From contig PCYA01000007.1 of NCBI GenBank assembly GCA_002762795.1, positions 1 through 64,000 on the forward strand: a DNA stretch of 64,000 nucleotides, read 5' to 3'. The notes beneath the pieces were generated by a model, which worked only from the letters and a program-made list of their open reading frames with translations, made no database searches and was not told the origin of the DNA. Numbering within the stretch: position 1 is the first letter of the stretch; the number at the start of each line of letters is the position of its first letter. Below are positions 8,522 to 16,538 of the stretch, piece by piece. Position numbers and translations under genes: made by a program. The stretch is from Candidatus Woesearchaeota archaeon CG10_big_fil_rev_8_21_14_0_10_37_12 (GTDB taxonomy: Archaea > Nanobdellota > Nanobdellia > Woesearchaeales > ARS49).

Positions 8522-8605
8522 CGCCGTGGCCCGGATTTGAACCGGGATATCCTTGCGGAAACTGGATTAGCAATCCAGCGCAGTACCAGGTTGTGCCACC
8601 ACGGC
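8522..8605 (-). tRNA. tRNA-Ser (GCU)
   Basis: Acceptor stem GCCGTGG/CCACGGC with discriminator G. Anticodon arm CTGGA-TTGCTAA-TCCAG gives anticodon GCU for AGC/AGU codons. A long variable arm with the hairpin TCC-GCAA-GGA marks a class II tRNA. T arm CCCGG-TTCAAAT-CCGGG. CCA is not encoded and no intron is seen. A TATA box (TTTATAAAAT) lies about 10-20 nt upstream of the gene, at the border of a palindromic repeat copy. Confidence 0.95.
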
Positions 8606-8619
8606 AATAGCAATTTTAT

Positions 8620-8746
8620 AAAGAAAAACGTACTATTCCCCGACCTGAAGGTCGGGGAATTTATCGTGCGTTTTTCTACTTGCAAAGTTCGCCCTAAAGG
8701 CAGGGTATTAAACCCCTCTACAAAGTTCTTGCGAACTTTGCAATAA
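8620..8746. repeat. Double-cruciform repeat (family B), copy 1
   Basis: Two nested palindromes. The first has outer stem GAAAAACGTAC/GTGCGTTTTTC around CCCCGACC-TGAA-GGTCGGGG. The second has outer stem TTGCAAAGTTCG/GCGAACTTTGCAA around GCCCTAAAGGC followed by AGGGTATTAAACCCC. It is about 90% identical to 34145-34271, and a deleted copy lies at 46473. Its left end follows TATAAAG, overlapping the tRNA-Ser TATA box. The right end is GCAATAA in all copies. Confidence 0.85.
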
Positions 8747-8748
8747 CG

Positions 8749-8993
8749 AAAAACCTAAGTTTTTAATATTATTTAGTTAGGTTTTCCGAATATCGCAGAG
8801 GCCAAATATTATTAATAAGCTACTGCCACTGATATAGCTCGAGAAAAGCTATTTAAATCTTTTGACGCAAACTCATGCAAAAACTGAAAAATACTATTTA
8901 TAGAATATAGAAACTGACAACTATTGTCTAATTATTTACGGCAGTTACTATAGTCAGCTTTTGCAAAGTTTGGCAAGCAAGCTTACCAAACCT
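8749..8993. other. Gene-free stretch with further inverted repeats
   Basis: No convincing frame. Visible structures: AAAACCTAA/TTAGGTTTT (8749-8785); TGCAAAAACTGA/TCAGCTTTTGCA (8876-8887 with 8954-8965, one mismatch) enclosing GACAA-CTA-TTGTC; and AAGTTTGGCAAGC/GCTTACCAAACCTT (8965-8992), whose right arm runs into the initiator-tRNA TATA box. This could be a non-coding RNA or more palindromic elements; I cannot decide. Confidence 0.45.
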
Positions 8994-9001
8994 TTATAAA
9001 A
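8991..9001 (+). promoter_or_regulatory. TATA box of initiator tRNA-Met
   Basis: CCTTTATAAAA lies 27-37 nt upstream of the first tRNA base, the normal archaeal TBP-site distance. Confidence 0.7.
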
Positions 9002-9027
9002 GCCTTATTTTCTCAATTAACTTATAC

Positions 9028-9102
9028 AGCGAGGTAGGGAAGTCTGGAGTTCCCGATGGGCTCATAACCCATAGCTCGGTGGTTCAAATCCACCCCTCGC
9101 TA
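9028..9102 (+). tRNA. Initiator tRNA-Met (CAU)
   Basis: Acceptor stem AGCGAGG/CCTCGCT (A1-U72 pair, discriminator A) and anticodon arm with GGG/CCC closing pairs (GATGGG-CTCATAA-CCCATA), the three G-C pairs that mark initiator tRNAs. T arm GGTGG-TTCAAAT-CCACC. CCA is not encoded and there is no intron. Confidence 0.95.
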
Positions 9103-9113
9103 TACTTCAGAAA

Positions 9114-9455
9114 TCACTTGTTATCAGGCCTTGATCTATTAGAATGAAATGTGTGCTGAATCTGCTTTACAATATCTTCAAATGCCATATGCAATGCACG
9201 TGCTAAATCCCAATCATCTGATGATGAACTATCAAAAATTTTCGTAGGGGCAGCAACCTTAACGTGCAAAGAATACTTCTGCCTGCTGCCTTCTTTTTGA
9301 TAAGTCTTCACATGAATACTCATATTCGTAATATTTTGCAATTCACGCTTAACCTTATCAAAATGATTCATTGTCACATGATTCACTGTAGCCTGATCTG
9401 CATCAGACAAATCAGAAACGCCAATGAATTGTATCACCTCATTTTCTTTCGCCAT
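9114..9455 (-). CDS. Conserved hypothetical, possibly HPF/RaiA-like
   Basis: 113 residues from the ATG that gives MAKENEVIQF; an upstream ATG at 9488 is less likely because it removes spacing to the divergent rnhB promoter. The layout (N-terminal strand, helix HFDKVKRELQ, strands MSIHVKTYQ and YSLHVKVAAP, helix DWDLARALHMAFEDIVKQI) has the beta-alpha-beta-beta-beta-alpha order of ribosome hibernation factors of the HPF/YfiA type, but sequence similarity is weak. A double-stranded-RNA-binding-like fold is an alternative. Function is unproven. Confidence 0.6.
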   Translation of the reverse strand: MAKENEVIQFIGVSDLSDADQATVNHVTMNHFDKVKRELQNITNMSIHVKTYQKEGSRQKYSLHVKVAAPTKIFDSSSSDDWDLARALHMAFEDIVKQIQHTFHSNRSRPDNK

Positions 9456-9530
9456 AAAATAGCGTAAACAAACGCGATATTTAAGCATTATGGTGCAAAA
9501 GTTTATAACATAATTAACGATTGCAAAATC

Positions 9531-10181
9531 ATGAACATTTGCGGAATAGACGAAGCAGGAAGAGGCTGCATTATAGGACCCTTAGTTATATCCGGCGTAA
9601 CTGCAAACCTAAAAGAACTTGCACAAATAGAAAAATCAGACGTAAAAGACAGCAAACTTTTGAGTCCTGCACGCAGAGAAGAACTATATGAATTTTTACA
9701 AAAATTTACATACGAAGTATTAATTGTCCCACCAAAAGAAATAGACAAATACGTTCTTTCCGAAACAGGAGAAAACCTTAACTGGTTAGAAGCAGAAAAA
9801 AGCGTTGAAATAATTAACAGATTAAAACCAGACAAAGTCATTTTAGATTGTCCAAGTCCAAATTTAAAAGCGTACAAAAAATATGTCGCAGAACGATTAC
9901 TTAACTTAGATATTGATATTGTTGTAGAACACAAAGCAGACCTCAACAACAAAATAGTAGGAGCTGCCAGTATAATAGCAAAAGTTATCAGAGATAGAGA
10001 AATAGAAAAAATCAGACAGCACGTTGGTATTAATTTCGGAAGCGGATACCCCTCAGATCCATTAACATCAGCATTCCTACAAAAAAACTGGGACAAACAC
10101 CCAGAAATATTCAGACACAGTTGGGCACCATATCAAGCATTAGTGAAAAAGAAAATGCAGAAAAGACTAGGAGAATATTAA
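9531..10181 (+). CDS. rnhB: Ribonuclease HII
   Basis: 216 residues, standard archaeal length. The catalytic GIDEAGRGCIIGPLV motif is at residues 3-17; the second acidic region is KVILDCPSPN, then EHKADLNNKIVGAASIIAKV and SGYPSDP. The enzyme cuts the RNA strand of RNA-DNA hybrids and excises misincorporated ribonucleotides. A TATA-like AGTTTATAAC lies about 30 nt upstream. The last codon overlaps the convergent downstream gene by 4 bp. Confidence 0.95.
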   Translation: MNICGIDEAGRGCIIGPLVISGVTANLKELAQIEKSDVKDSKLLSPARREELYEFLQKFTYEVLIVPPKEIDKYVLSETGENLNWLEAEKSVEIINRLKPDKVILDCPSPNLKAYKKYVAERLLNLDIDIVVEHKADLNNKIVGAASIIAKVIRDREIEKIRQHVGINFGSGYPSDPLTSAFLQKNWDKHPEIFRHSWAPYQALVKKKMQKRLGEY

Positions 10182-10618
10182 CGAAGCCCTTGTCTATAAA
10201 TCACTTTTCCTTGACCAAGCTGATCATAACCAATAATAAAAAAAATATCACCCTTAAGATCTATGGGCCTAGGAAATGTTACAGCACACCCATTAAACTG
10301 AGGGTTATGAACCGGCGGGGCAACATACCAACCTTCCTTCAACAATTTAAAACCAACGCCTCTATAACGCCTCAGTTCAGCACACGCTTCATCAGATAAT
10401 GCAACCCTCAATTCTTTTTCTTTTCCAAGTTCATCACTTGCAATTTGATCAAGACGAATGCCAAAATTTCCTGGAATAGGCTCCATCAAACCATCAATAT
10501 CACTCTGCAACTCATGCGAACGCTGTCTATCTGCATACCATCCAATTGCCGTGACCGCTTGCAATACTCCCAAACCAAAAGCGACAGCCATAGCTCCACG
10601 TAATGACCTTCTGCTCAT
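10178..10618 (-). CDS. Small membrane-anchored hypothetical protein
   Basis: 146 residues. A hydrophobic N-terminal segment (about residues 8-28, AMAVAFGLGVLQAVTAIGW) after MSRRSLRG suggests a signal anchor, with the rest outside. The remainder is mixed alpha/beta with one pair of Cys (EACAEL, NGCAVTF). I do not recognise a family. The start overlaps the parvulin stop by 4 bp (ATGA), so it is probably co-expressed with the prolyl isomerase and could be a client or partner. Confidence 0.65.
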   Translation of the reverse strand: MSRRSLRGAMAVAFGLGVLQAVTAIGWYADRQRSHELQSDIDGLMEPIPGNFGIRLDQIASDELGKEKELRVALSDEACAELRRYRGVGFKLLKEGWYVAPPVHNPQFNGCAVTFPRPIDLKGDIFFIIGYDQLGQGKVIYRQGLR

Positions 10619-10890
10619 TTTTTCTCCTCAACCTTAATCAAATGCCAACCAAACTGCGTTTTAACTGGCTTAGAAAGTTCTCCCACTGAAAGAGAAAAGG
10701 CTGCTGATTCAAATTCTTTCACCATTTGACCTCTTCCAAACCAGCCAAGATCACCGCCTTTTTTACCAGAAGGACACAAAGATTTTTCCTTTGCAATCTC
10801 CTCAAAAGACTTACCTTGATTCAAATCAAAACGAATAGCAGATGCTTCCTGCTCTGTTTTTACCAAAATATGCTTTGCGTGAACTTTCAT
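10615..10890 (-). CDS. Parvulin-type peptidyl-prolyl cis-trans isomerase
   Basis: 91 residues, a stand-alone PpiC/parvulin domain. VHAKHILVKTEQEA (first strand), FEEIAKEKSLCPSGKKGGDL, GWFGRGQMVKEFESAAF and TQFGWHLIKVEE are the classic rotamase motifs. It accelerates proline isomerisation during folding. There is no signal peptide, so it is cytoplasmic. I prefer the second ATG (MKVHAKHIL). A TTTTTAAATAAAAG TATA element lies about 25 nt upstream. Confidence 0.93.
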   Translation of the reverse strand: MKVHAKHILVKTEQEASAIRFDLNQGKSFEEIAKEKSLCPSGKKGGDLGWFGRGQMVKEFESAAFSLSVGELSKPVKTQFGWHLIKVEEKK

Positions 10891-10966
10891 ATACAAAAAA
10901 AGCCAATCTTTTATTTAAAAAGCTTTCTCCCTAACATTTATAAATGCGCACGGGGTAAAAAAATCC

Positions 10967-13900
10967 ATGAATAAAGAGGAAGAACTCCAGTTAGAAACAC
11001 CTACATCAGTTAAACCTACAAAAATCAAACGATTAATACTCAACGGATTCAAAAGCTTCGGCAAATACAGCGAACTACAATTTGGAGATGAATTTAACGT
11101 AATACTGGGACCAAATGGATCTGGCAAATCAAACATTCTAGACGCACTCTGTTTCGTCCTCGGCAAAAGCAGTTCAAAACAACTACGCGCAGAAAAAAGC
11201 GCCAACTTAATCTACAACGGCGGAAAAACAAAACAACCAGCAAAAACTGCAGAAGTGAGCATTGTTCTAGACAACATTAACAAAGCATTCCCTTTAGACG
11301 AAGAAGAAATCAAACTTTCACGCATAGTACGGTACGATGGATCGAGCAAATACCAAATCAACGGAAAAACAAAAACACGACAAGAAATCATAGAACTACT
11401 CGGATCAGCCAAAATCAACCCAGACGGCTACAACATAATCCTTCAAGGAGACATTGTACGCTTAGTAGAAATGAGTCCATTAGAACGAAGACAAATCATA
11501 GAAGAAATAGCAGGAATAGGAGCATACGAAGAAAAAAAACAGCAAGCACTCAACGAATTACAGAAAGTAGAAGAAAAACTCAACGAAGCAGAAATAGTAC
11601 TCAAAGAAAGAGAAGGATACTTAAAAGACCTCAAAAAAGACAGAGATAACGCATTACAATACAAAGAAACAGCAGACAAAATCAAACAAAACAAAGCAAG
11701 CTGGATCAAAAAACAAACAATTAACAAAGAACAAGACCTTAAACAATCACAACAAAAAAGCAGCACCAACAAAGAAAAACTTTCACAACTCGAACAAAAA
11801 ATCAAAACAATACGAGAAGAAATCAACAAAAACAAACAAACAATAAATGACATCAACAAGGAAATAGAGCAAAAAGGAGAAATAGACCAAATAAACCTAC
11901 AAAAAGAACTCGAACAATTAAGAATAGACTTAGCAACACATAAAACAAGAATAAGCAACTGCAACACAGAACTTGCAAGAATACAACAACGAAAAGAACA
12001 ACTCGACAAAAACCTCGTTGATGTAAACGAGAAATTAACAGAACAAGAAGAACAAAAAAAACAGCTCAAAGCACAACTAGATGCCGTCAAACAAACACTC
12101 ACAGAACTTGACAACAGCATCAAAACATTCAAACAAAAACACAAACTAGAAGATGAATCAAACATAGACAAACAATTCGAGGAATTGGACAAAACAGCAG
12201 ACGAAAAACAAAAAGAAATACACGAACTGCGCGAAAAACAACAAATACTCCTAAGAGAAAAAGACAAAGCAGAATTTCAATTACAAACAGCAGACGAAAA
12301 AATAGCCAAAGTAAAAGAACTTGAAACAATACACAAAGAAGACATAGCCAAACTCAAAAAAAACAAAGAAGAATTCAAAAAAACAGTACTAGAACTCAAC
12401 AGACTTCTCAACCAAGACAGTGAAGAAGCAAAAACACTCGCAACAATAAGAAGAGAATTACAGCAACTGCGAGAAGAAGAACACAAACTCAGCATTGCAC
12501 AAACAGCAGTACAAGAAAACATCTCTGCAAACATTGCAGTAAAAAAAATACTCGAAAACAAAAAACAATTTGGAACAGTGTACGGAACAATAGCAGAGCT
12601 AGGCAGTTCAGAAAACAAATACGCCGTTGCATTAGAAGTAGCAGCAGCAAACAGAATACACAGCATCATTGTAGATGATGACAAAACAGCAGCAAACGCA
12701 ATAAAATACCTCAAAAAAGAACAACTAGGCAGCGCAAGCTTCCTGCCATTAAACAAAATAAAACCAGCAGACACAGGAAACATCACAAAATTTGTCAAAC
12801 ACCCAGGATGCTATGGACTTGCACTAGACCTAATAGATTATGATATTCAGCTCAAAAATGCCTTCTCTAATGTTTTCGGAAACACCCTTGTAGTAGACAA
12901 CATCGAAACTGCACGAAAAATAGGCATAGGCGAAGCACGAATGGTAACACTAGACGGAGACCTATGCGAAAGATCAGGAGCAATGACTGGAGGATTTAGA
13001 CACAAAAAGAAAGGAACCTTCCAAGAAAAAGGACTCCTCAGAAAAATAGAACAAACACGAACAACAATCACCAAAATCGAAAACAAAATAGAACAAACAG
13101 AACAATCAAGAAAAGAAAACGAAGAACAAATAGTGCAACTACGAGGAATAAAAGCGAATCTTGAAGGAGAAATAATCAAACAAGAAAAAAGCCTACACAT
13201 AGAAACAGGAGACCTAGAAGCAACAAAAAACTACAAAGAAGAACTACTAGAAACAAGCAACAAAATCAGCAAACAACTCAAGGAGCTTGAAAAAAACACA
13301 GGAGAAAAAACAAAAGAACTCACACAACTCAAAATAGACAAACAACAACTACGAACAAAAATAACAGAATTACGAAACCCAAGAGTACTAGCAGAACTAA
13401 ACGCATTCGAGGAACAACGAAAACAACTAGCACAAGAAGAAATCAAACTAGAAGCAGAACAAAAAAATATCTTGATACAAATAAAAGACATCCTAGGACG
13501 AGACAAAGAAAACATGAACAAACTACTCAAAGATCTAAAAAAAGAACAAGAAGCATTCACAGACGAATTGAAAACACTCAACAACACAATAAAAGATAAA
13601 GAAAAACAACTCAAACAAAAAGAACAAGAACAAGAAAAATTCCAAAGCCAATTCAAAGGACTATTTGAAAAAAGAAACAAACTAAATGAAATAGTCAACC
13701 AACAAGAAACCAAATCACTAGAACAAGAAGAAAAATCACGAAAAGAAGAACTAACATTAAACACAATATCAATTGAGGAAGCCAGAATCAACGCAGAACT
13801 TGCCGCATTAAATGCGGAATTCGAACAATATGCTGACATTGAACTAAACATGAAAAAAAATGAGGAACAGCTCAAAAACGAAATCAAAGAATACGAAAAA

Positions 13901-14506
13901 ATACTTGCACGCATAGGAAACGTCAACTTACGAGCACTCGACATGTATGAAACAGCAGAAAAAGAACACATAAAACTTGTAGAAAAGAAAAACACCTTGT
14001 TTGTAGAAAAAACAGACGTACTCAACATGATGCAAGAAATAGAAACCAACAAAAAAGACCTATTTGTTAAAACACTCACCGTCGTCAATGACCAATTCAA
14101 AAACATATTCACACAACTCACAACAAAAGGACAAGCATACCTAGAACTTGAAAACCCAGAAAATCCATTATCCGCAGGACTTCAAATCAACGTCAAAATA
14201 ACAGGAAACAAATTCTTAGACATTCGAAGCCTAAGCGGAGGAGAAAAAACATTAACTGCACTCGCATTCTTATTTGCAATACAAGAACACGAACCGGCAA
14301 CATTTTACATTTTAGATGAAGTAGATGCAGCACTAGACAAACACAACAGCCAAAAATTAGCAAAACTAATCAGAGACTACTGCAGAAAAGCACAATACAT
14401 TGTTATTTCTCACAATGATTCGATAATTTCTGAAGGAGATCAACTATACGGCATCAGCATGAACACAGAAACAGGATTGAGCAATGTTGTAAGTATAAAA
14501 TTGTGA
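10967..14506 (+). CDS. smc: Chromosome segregation protein SMC
   Basis: 1179 residues. The N-terminal head carries Walker A GPNGSGKSN (residues 48-56); coiled coil about 170-500; hinge about 520-670; second coiled coil about 680-1010; the C-terminal head carries the signature LSGGEKTL and Walker B FYILDEVDAALD. It dimerises at the hinge and, with ScpA/ScpB, compacts and segregates chromosomes. No scpA or scpB is next to it. TATA CATTTATAAATG lies about 28 nt upstream. A palindromic structure just downstream may end the transcript. Confidence 0.97.
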   Translation: MNKEEELQLETPTSVKPTKIKRLILNGFKSFGKYSELQFGDEFNVILGPNGSGKSNILDALCFVLGKSSSKQLRAEKSANLIYNGGKTKQPAKTAEVSIVLDNINKAFPLDEEEIKLSRIVRYDGSSKYQINGKTKTRQEIIELLGSAKINPDGYNIILQGDIVRLVEMSPLERRQIIEEIAGIGAYEEKKQQALNELQKVEEKLNEAEIVLKEREGYLKDLKKDRDNALQYKETADKIKQNKASWIKKQTINKEQDLKQSQQKSSTNKEKLSQLEQKIKTIREEINKNKQTINDINKEIEQKGEIDQINLQKELEQLRIDLATHKTRISNCNTELARIQQRKEQLDKNLVDVNEKLTEQEEQKKQLKAQLDAVKQTLTELDNSIKTFKQKHKLEDESNIDKQFEELDKTADEKQKEIHELREKQQILLREKDKAEFQLQTADEKIAKVKELETIHKEDIAKLKKNKEEFKKTVLELNRLLNQDSEEAKTLATIRRELQQLREEEHKLSIAQTAVQENISANIAVKKILENKKQFGTVYGTIAELGSSENKYAVALEVAAANRIHSIIVDDDKTAANAIKYLKKEQLGSASFLPLNKIKPADTGNITKFVKHPGCYGLALDLIDYDIQLKNAFSNVFGNTLVVDNIETARKIGIGEARMVTLDGDLCERSGAMTGGFRHKKKGTFQEKGLLRKIEQTRTTITKIENKIEQTEQSRKENEEQIVQLRGIKANLEGEIIKQEKSLHIETGDLEATKNYKEELLETSNKISKQLKELEKNTGEKTKELTQLKIDKQQLRTKITELRNPRVLAELNAFEEQRKQLAQEEIKLEAEQKNILIQIKDILGRDKENMNKLLKDLKKEQEAFTDELKTLNNTIKDKEKQLKQKEQEQEKFQSQFKGLFEKRNKLNEIVNQQETKSLEQEEKSRKEELTLNTISIEEARINAELAALNAEFEQYADIELNMKKNEEQLKNEIKEYEKILARIGNVNLRALDMYETAEKEHIKLVEKKNTLFVEKTDVLNMMQEIETNKKDLFVKTLTVVNDQFKNIFTQLTTKGQAYLELENPENPLSAGLQINVKITGNKFLDIRSLSGGEKTLTALAFLFAIQEHEPATFYILDEVDAALDKHNSQKLAKLIRDYCRKAQYIVISHNDSIISEGDQLYGISMNTETGLSNVVSIKL

Positions 14507-14546
14507 TGTTTGAGGTAAGAAATTAGTGGTTCGTGCTTTTTATCAA

Positions 14547-14659
14547 TAAAAAATCCCAATCGCAGCAAGCTACGGAGTATTTTGAAATAGTTGGGATTTT
14601 TTAAGCATCGAACTGGGCTTTAAGTCGCAGCAAGCTGCAGGGTATGAACCCAGTTCGAT
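14547..14659. repeat. Two REP-like cores, each enclosed by a different outer stem
   Basis: First unit: outer stem AAAAATCCCAA/TTGGGATTTTT around CGCAGCAAGCTACGGAGTAT. Second unit: outer stem ATCGAACTGGG/CCCAGTTCGAT around CGCAGCAAGCTGCAGGGTAT. The cores are nearly the same while the outer stems are unrelated, so the core is the conserved unit. The first may also act as the smc terminator. Confidence 0.75.
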
Positions 14660-14946
14660 CAATCACAAAAAGCACGTCCCTTAACGGTTTTCTCATTCTC
14701 AATTTTCATATTACCGTCTCTAAATAAAATTAAATCATATTCTTTTAAATCAGAACAATCTCCATCACCTCTATAAACATTCTTTACAATAAACTGATAA
14801 TTTTCTTCATTCACAGATGTCCAGACTTTTGAAATGCCATAACATTTAGCAAAGTAAAGATATTCTAATGCTTCACCTTCACTATCAATGGGCAAAAACA
14901 AGATCTCGCTTTTTATCAGGAAGCGAAAACTACTTACCACAAACAC
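14659..14946 (-). CDS. Short hypothetical protein
   Basis: 95 residues, starting with GTG at 14946. TATA GTATTTATAAAG lies about 40-50 nt upstream. There is no recognised domain; the sequence alternates strands and helices (EALEYLYFAKCYGISKVWTS, then YDLILFRDGNMKIENE). The region is isolated between palindromes, so the call rests on the open frame, plausible composition and promoter. It may not be expressed. Confidence 0.45.
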   Translation of the reverse strand: MFVVSSFRFLIKSEILFLPIDSEGEALEYLYFAKCYGISKVWTSVNEENYQFIVKNVYRGDGDCSDLKEYDLILFRDGNMKIENEKTVKGRAFCD

Positions 14947-15313
14947 TTAAGAAAATTGTATTCATACAATACACTTAAATTTCTTTATAAATACTTGCTT
15001 CAGTTTTACGTAAACTTTACGATCATCGTCGAATTCTTTATGTGTTTTTCACCGAAAGACTTCTTAAGAAGTCAAATAATAAGAAAAATAAGCCGGGGTA
15101 GAGCTAACCCGGTACACTAAAAATCGCAAAGCGATTTTGGTGCGCCAAAAATTGCTTTGCAATTTTTTAGCGAGCCAGATAGTTGAAACCTATCTGTCCG
15201 AAAGGACTTTGGGGTTCAAATATCTTTCGGTTTACTACGGTTGGCCGGAGGATTGAACTTCCCCGCCCCGGCGTTTTATTTCTTCTAAAGTTCTGCGAAC
15301 TTTGCAATAAGAA
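14947..15313. other. Gene-free stretch holding a composite tRNA-like palindrome cluster
   Basis: No protein frame is convincing. A 7-bp outer stem GCCGGGG (15092-15098)/CCCCGGC (15266-15272) encloses a REP-like hairpin GGGTAGAGCTAACCC followed by GGTAC, a double hairpin 15115-15176, a 6-bp stem AGATAG/CTATCT with the seven-base loop TTGAAAC (tRNA-Phe-anticodon-like, GAA), and nested CCGAAAG/CTTTCGG. At 15290-15310 the right end of repeat family B (AAAGTTCTGCGAACTTTGCA) recurs without the rest. It could be a fragmented tRNA-Phe, or chance. Confidence 0.5.
15115..15176. repeat. CACTAAAAA double-hairpin repeat, copy 1
   Basis: CACTAAAAATCGC-AAA-GCGATTTTGGTG followed by CGCC and AAAAATTGC-TTT-GCAATTTTT, ending AGCGAGC. 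The frame (CACTAAAAA, GGTGCGC, terminal GCG) matches copies at 16461 and 29953 while the loop-side stem sequences differ. Confidence 0.75.
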
Positions 15314-16414
15314 TTATACAAACCTTCTTAACTCTGCAAACACTTTCTTCTCAGTATTTTTCCAATTGTACTCTTTTTCTACAAACTGCCTGCCATTAAC
15401 ACTCAAAATTTTTGCAATAGATTTATCTGAGAGTAACTTTATCAACTTATTTGCAAGCTCATTTGCATCACCTCTTGCAAAAACCAAACCAGACTCCCCA
15501 TTCTTGATTTGCTGACCAACACCAACAGGCGTAGTAACAACCGGAACACCACACGCCATTGCTTCCAATGTTGCAAAAGATGTTGTTTCAGTCAAACTCG
15601 GAAGAACAAACACATCCATTGCCTGCAAAAAAGGCACAACATTTGTCTGGTTACCAACCCATAAAATATTATTTGATTTTGGAACAAGAGATGATACTCC
15701 TTCACCAACCAAAAGCAACTGAACATTTTTTAGTTTTTTCAAAACAATATCGAATGCGGCAAATAAAGTTGGCAAATCTTTCTCCCTTGCAATACGACCA
15801 CAAAAACCAATCACTTTATTTGATTTTGGGATATTTAGCTTTTTTTTTGCACTTGATTTTGAGCTCAGAGGAACAAACTTAGTTACTGGGACGCCAAGCT
15901 TAATTACGGCACTTCTTGTTATTATATGATTCATTGCGAGCACACTAGCAACCTGTTTTGAAGGAACAAGCAAAAGCGAACAATGATTATATAGCCAACG
16001 CGCAAACAAACGAACAAAAAAATAAGTAATTTTTTTACCAAACTTAACTGCGTTCGAAGCTAATTCCCAATCAATACTATGCACAAAACTTACCACTGGT
16101 TTATTCAATTTTTTTGCAACATAAATTGCAGCCAAACCAACAGGACCAACAGTCTGATTAAAAACAACATCTGCTGTTTTAATTTCAGCCTCTATTTTCT
16201 TGATATCTGGCTTGCAAAACTGAATATCACCAAAACTCAAGTTAAATAATGGAAACCGAACAACCCTTGTTAAGGATCTATGCTTTCCAGGAAAATCAGG
16301 AGCAAACACGACAATTTCAGCATGTTTTTTGAGAGAAGGAATTATTAAAGACAGAAATCTTGCAACACCATCCCAACGCGGCAAAAAACAATCAGTTGAA
16401 ATAACAATCTTCAT
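15314..16414 (-). CDS. Glycosyltransferase, GT4/GT1-like (GT-B fold)
   Basis: 366 residues. N-terminal MKIVISTDCFLPRWDGVARF is the acceptor-domain Rossmann start with the glycine-rich loop region; the C-terminal half contains VIGFCGRIAREKDLPTLFAA (donor domain start) and LTETTSFATLEAMACGVPVV with the ExxE-type EAMACG motif that contacts the nucleotide sugar. It transfers a sugar from NDP-sugar to an unknown lipid or glycan acceptor at the cytoplasmic membrane face. A PIG-L deacetylase gene upstream on the same strand suggests joint work on an N-acetylhexosamine-containing glycolipid or glycan. Confidence 0.92.
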   Translation of the reverse strand: MKIVISTDCFLPRWDGVARFLSLIIPSLKKHAEIVVFAPDFPGKHRSLTRVVRFPLFNLSFGDIQFCKPDIKKIEAEIKTADVVFNQTVGPVGLAAIYVAKKLNKPVVSFVHSIDWELASNAVKFGKKITYFFVRLFARWLYNHCSLLLVPSKQVASVLAMNHIITRSAVIKLGVPVTKFVPLSSKSSAKKKLNIPKSNKVIGFCGRIAREKDLPTLFAAFDIVLKKLKNVQLLLVGEGVSSLVPKSNNILWVGNQTNVVPFLQAMDVFVLPSLTETTSFATLEAMACGVPVVTTPVGVGQQIKNGESGLVFARGDANELANKLIKLLSDKSIAKILSVNGRQFVEKEYNWKNTEKKVFAELRRFV

Positions 16415-16460
16415 TTTAATTTGTAGAAAAATTTGATCATTTATAATAATATTGTCAAAT

Positions 16461-16513
16461 CACTAAAAAAGCAAAGCTTTTTGGTGCGCAGAAAAATAAA
16501 TATTTTTCTTGCG
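16461..16513. repeat. CACTAAAAA double-hairpin repeat, copy 2
   Basis: CACTAAAAAAGC-AAA-GCTTTTTGGTG followed by CGCA and GAAAAATA-AAT-ATTTTTC, ending TTGCG. Same frame as copies at 15115 and 29953. It lies between the glycosyltransferase start and the PIG-L gene end. Confidence 0.7.
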
Positions 16514-16538
16514 TTTTCTAAGAATTGCGTTAAGTAAA

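Noticed and set aside
8327..8746. 139-residue open frame
   Set aside because: It crosses palindromes, runs antisense through tRNA-Ser and reads into repeat family B; composition is not protein-like.
11443..14121. Long Ser/Cys/Phe-rich minus-strand frames
   Set aside because: Antisense of the SMC coiled coil; the low-complexity composition results from Lys/Glu codons read backwards.
15183..15515. 110-residue open frame
   Set aside because: It runs through the palindrome cluster and antisense into the glycosyltransferase gene.
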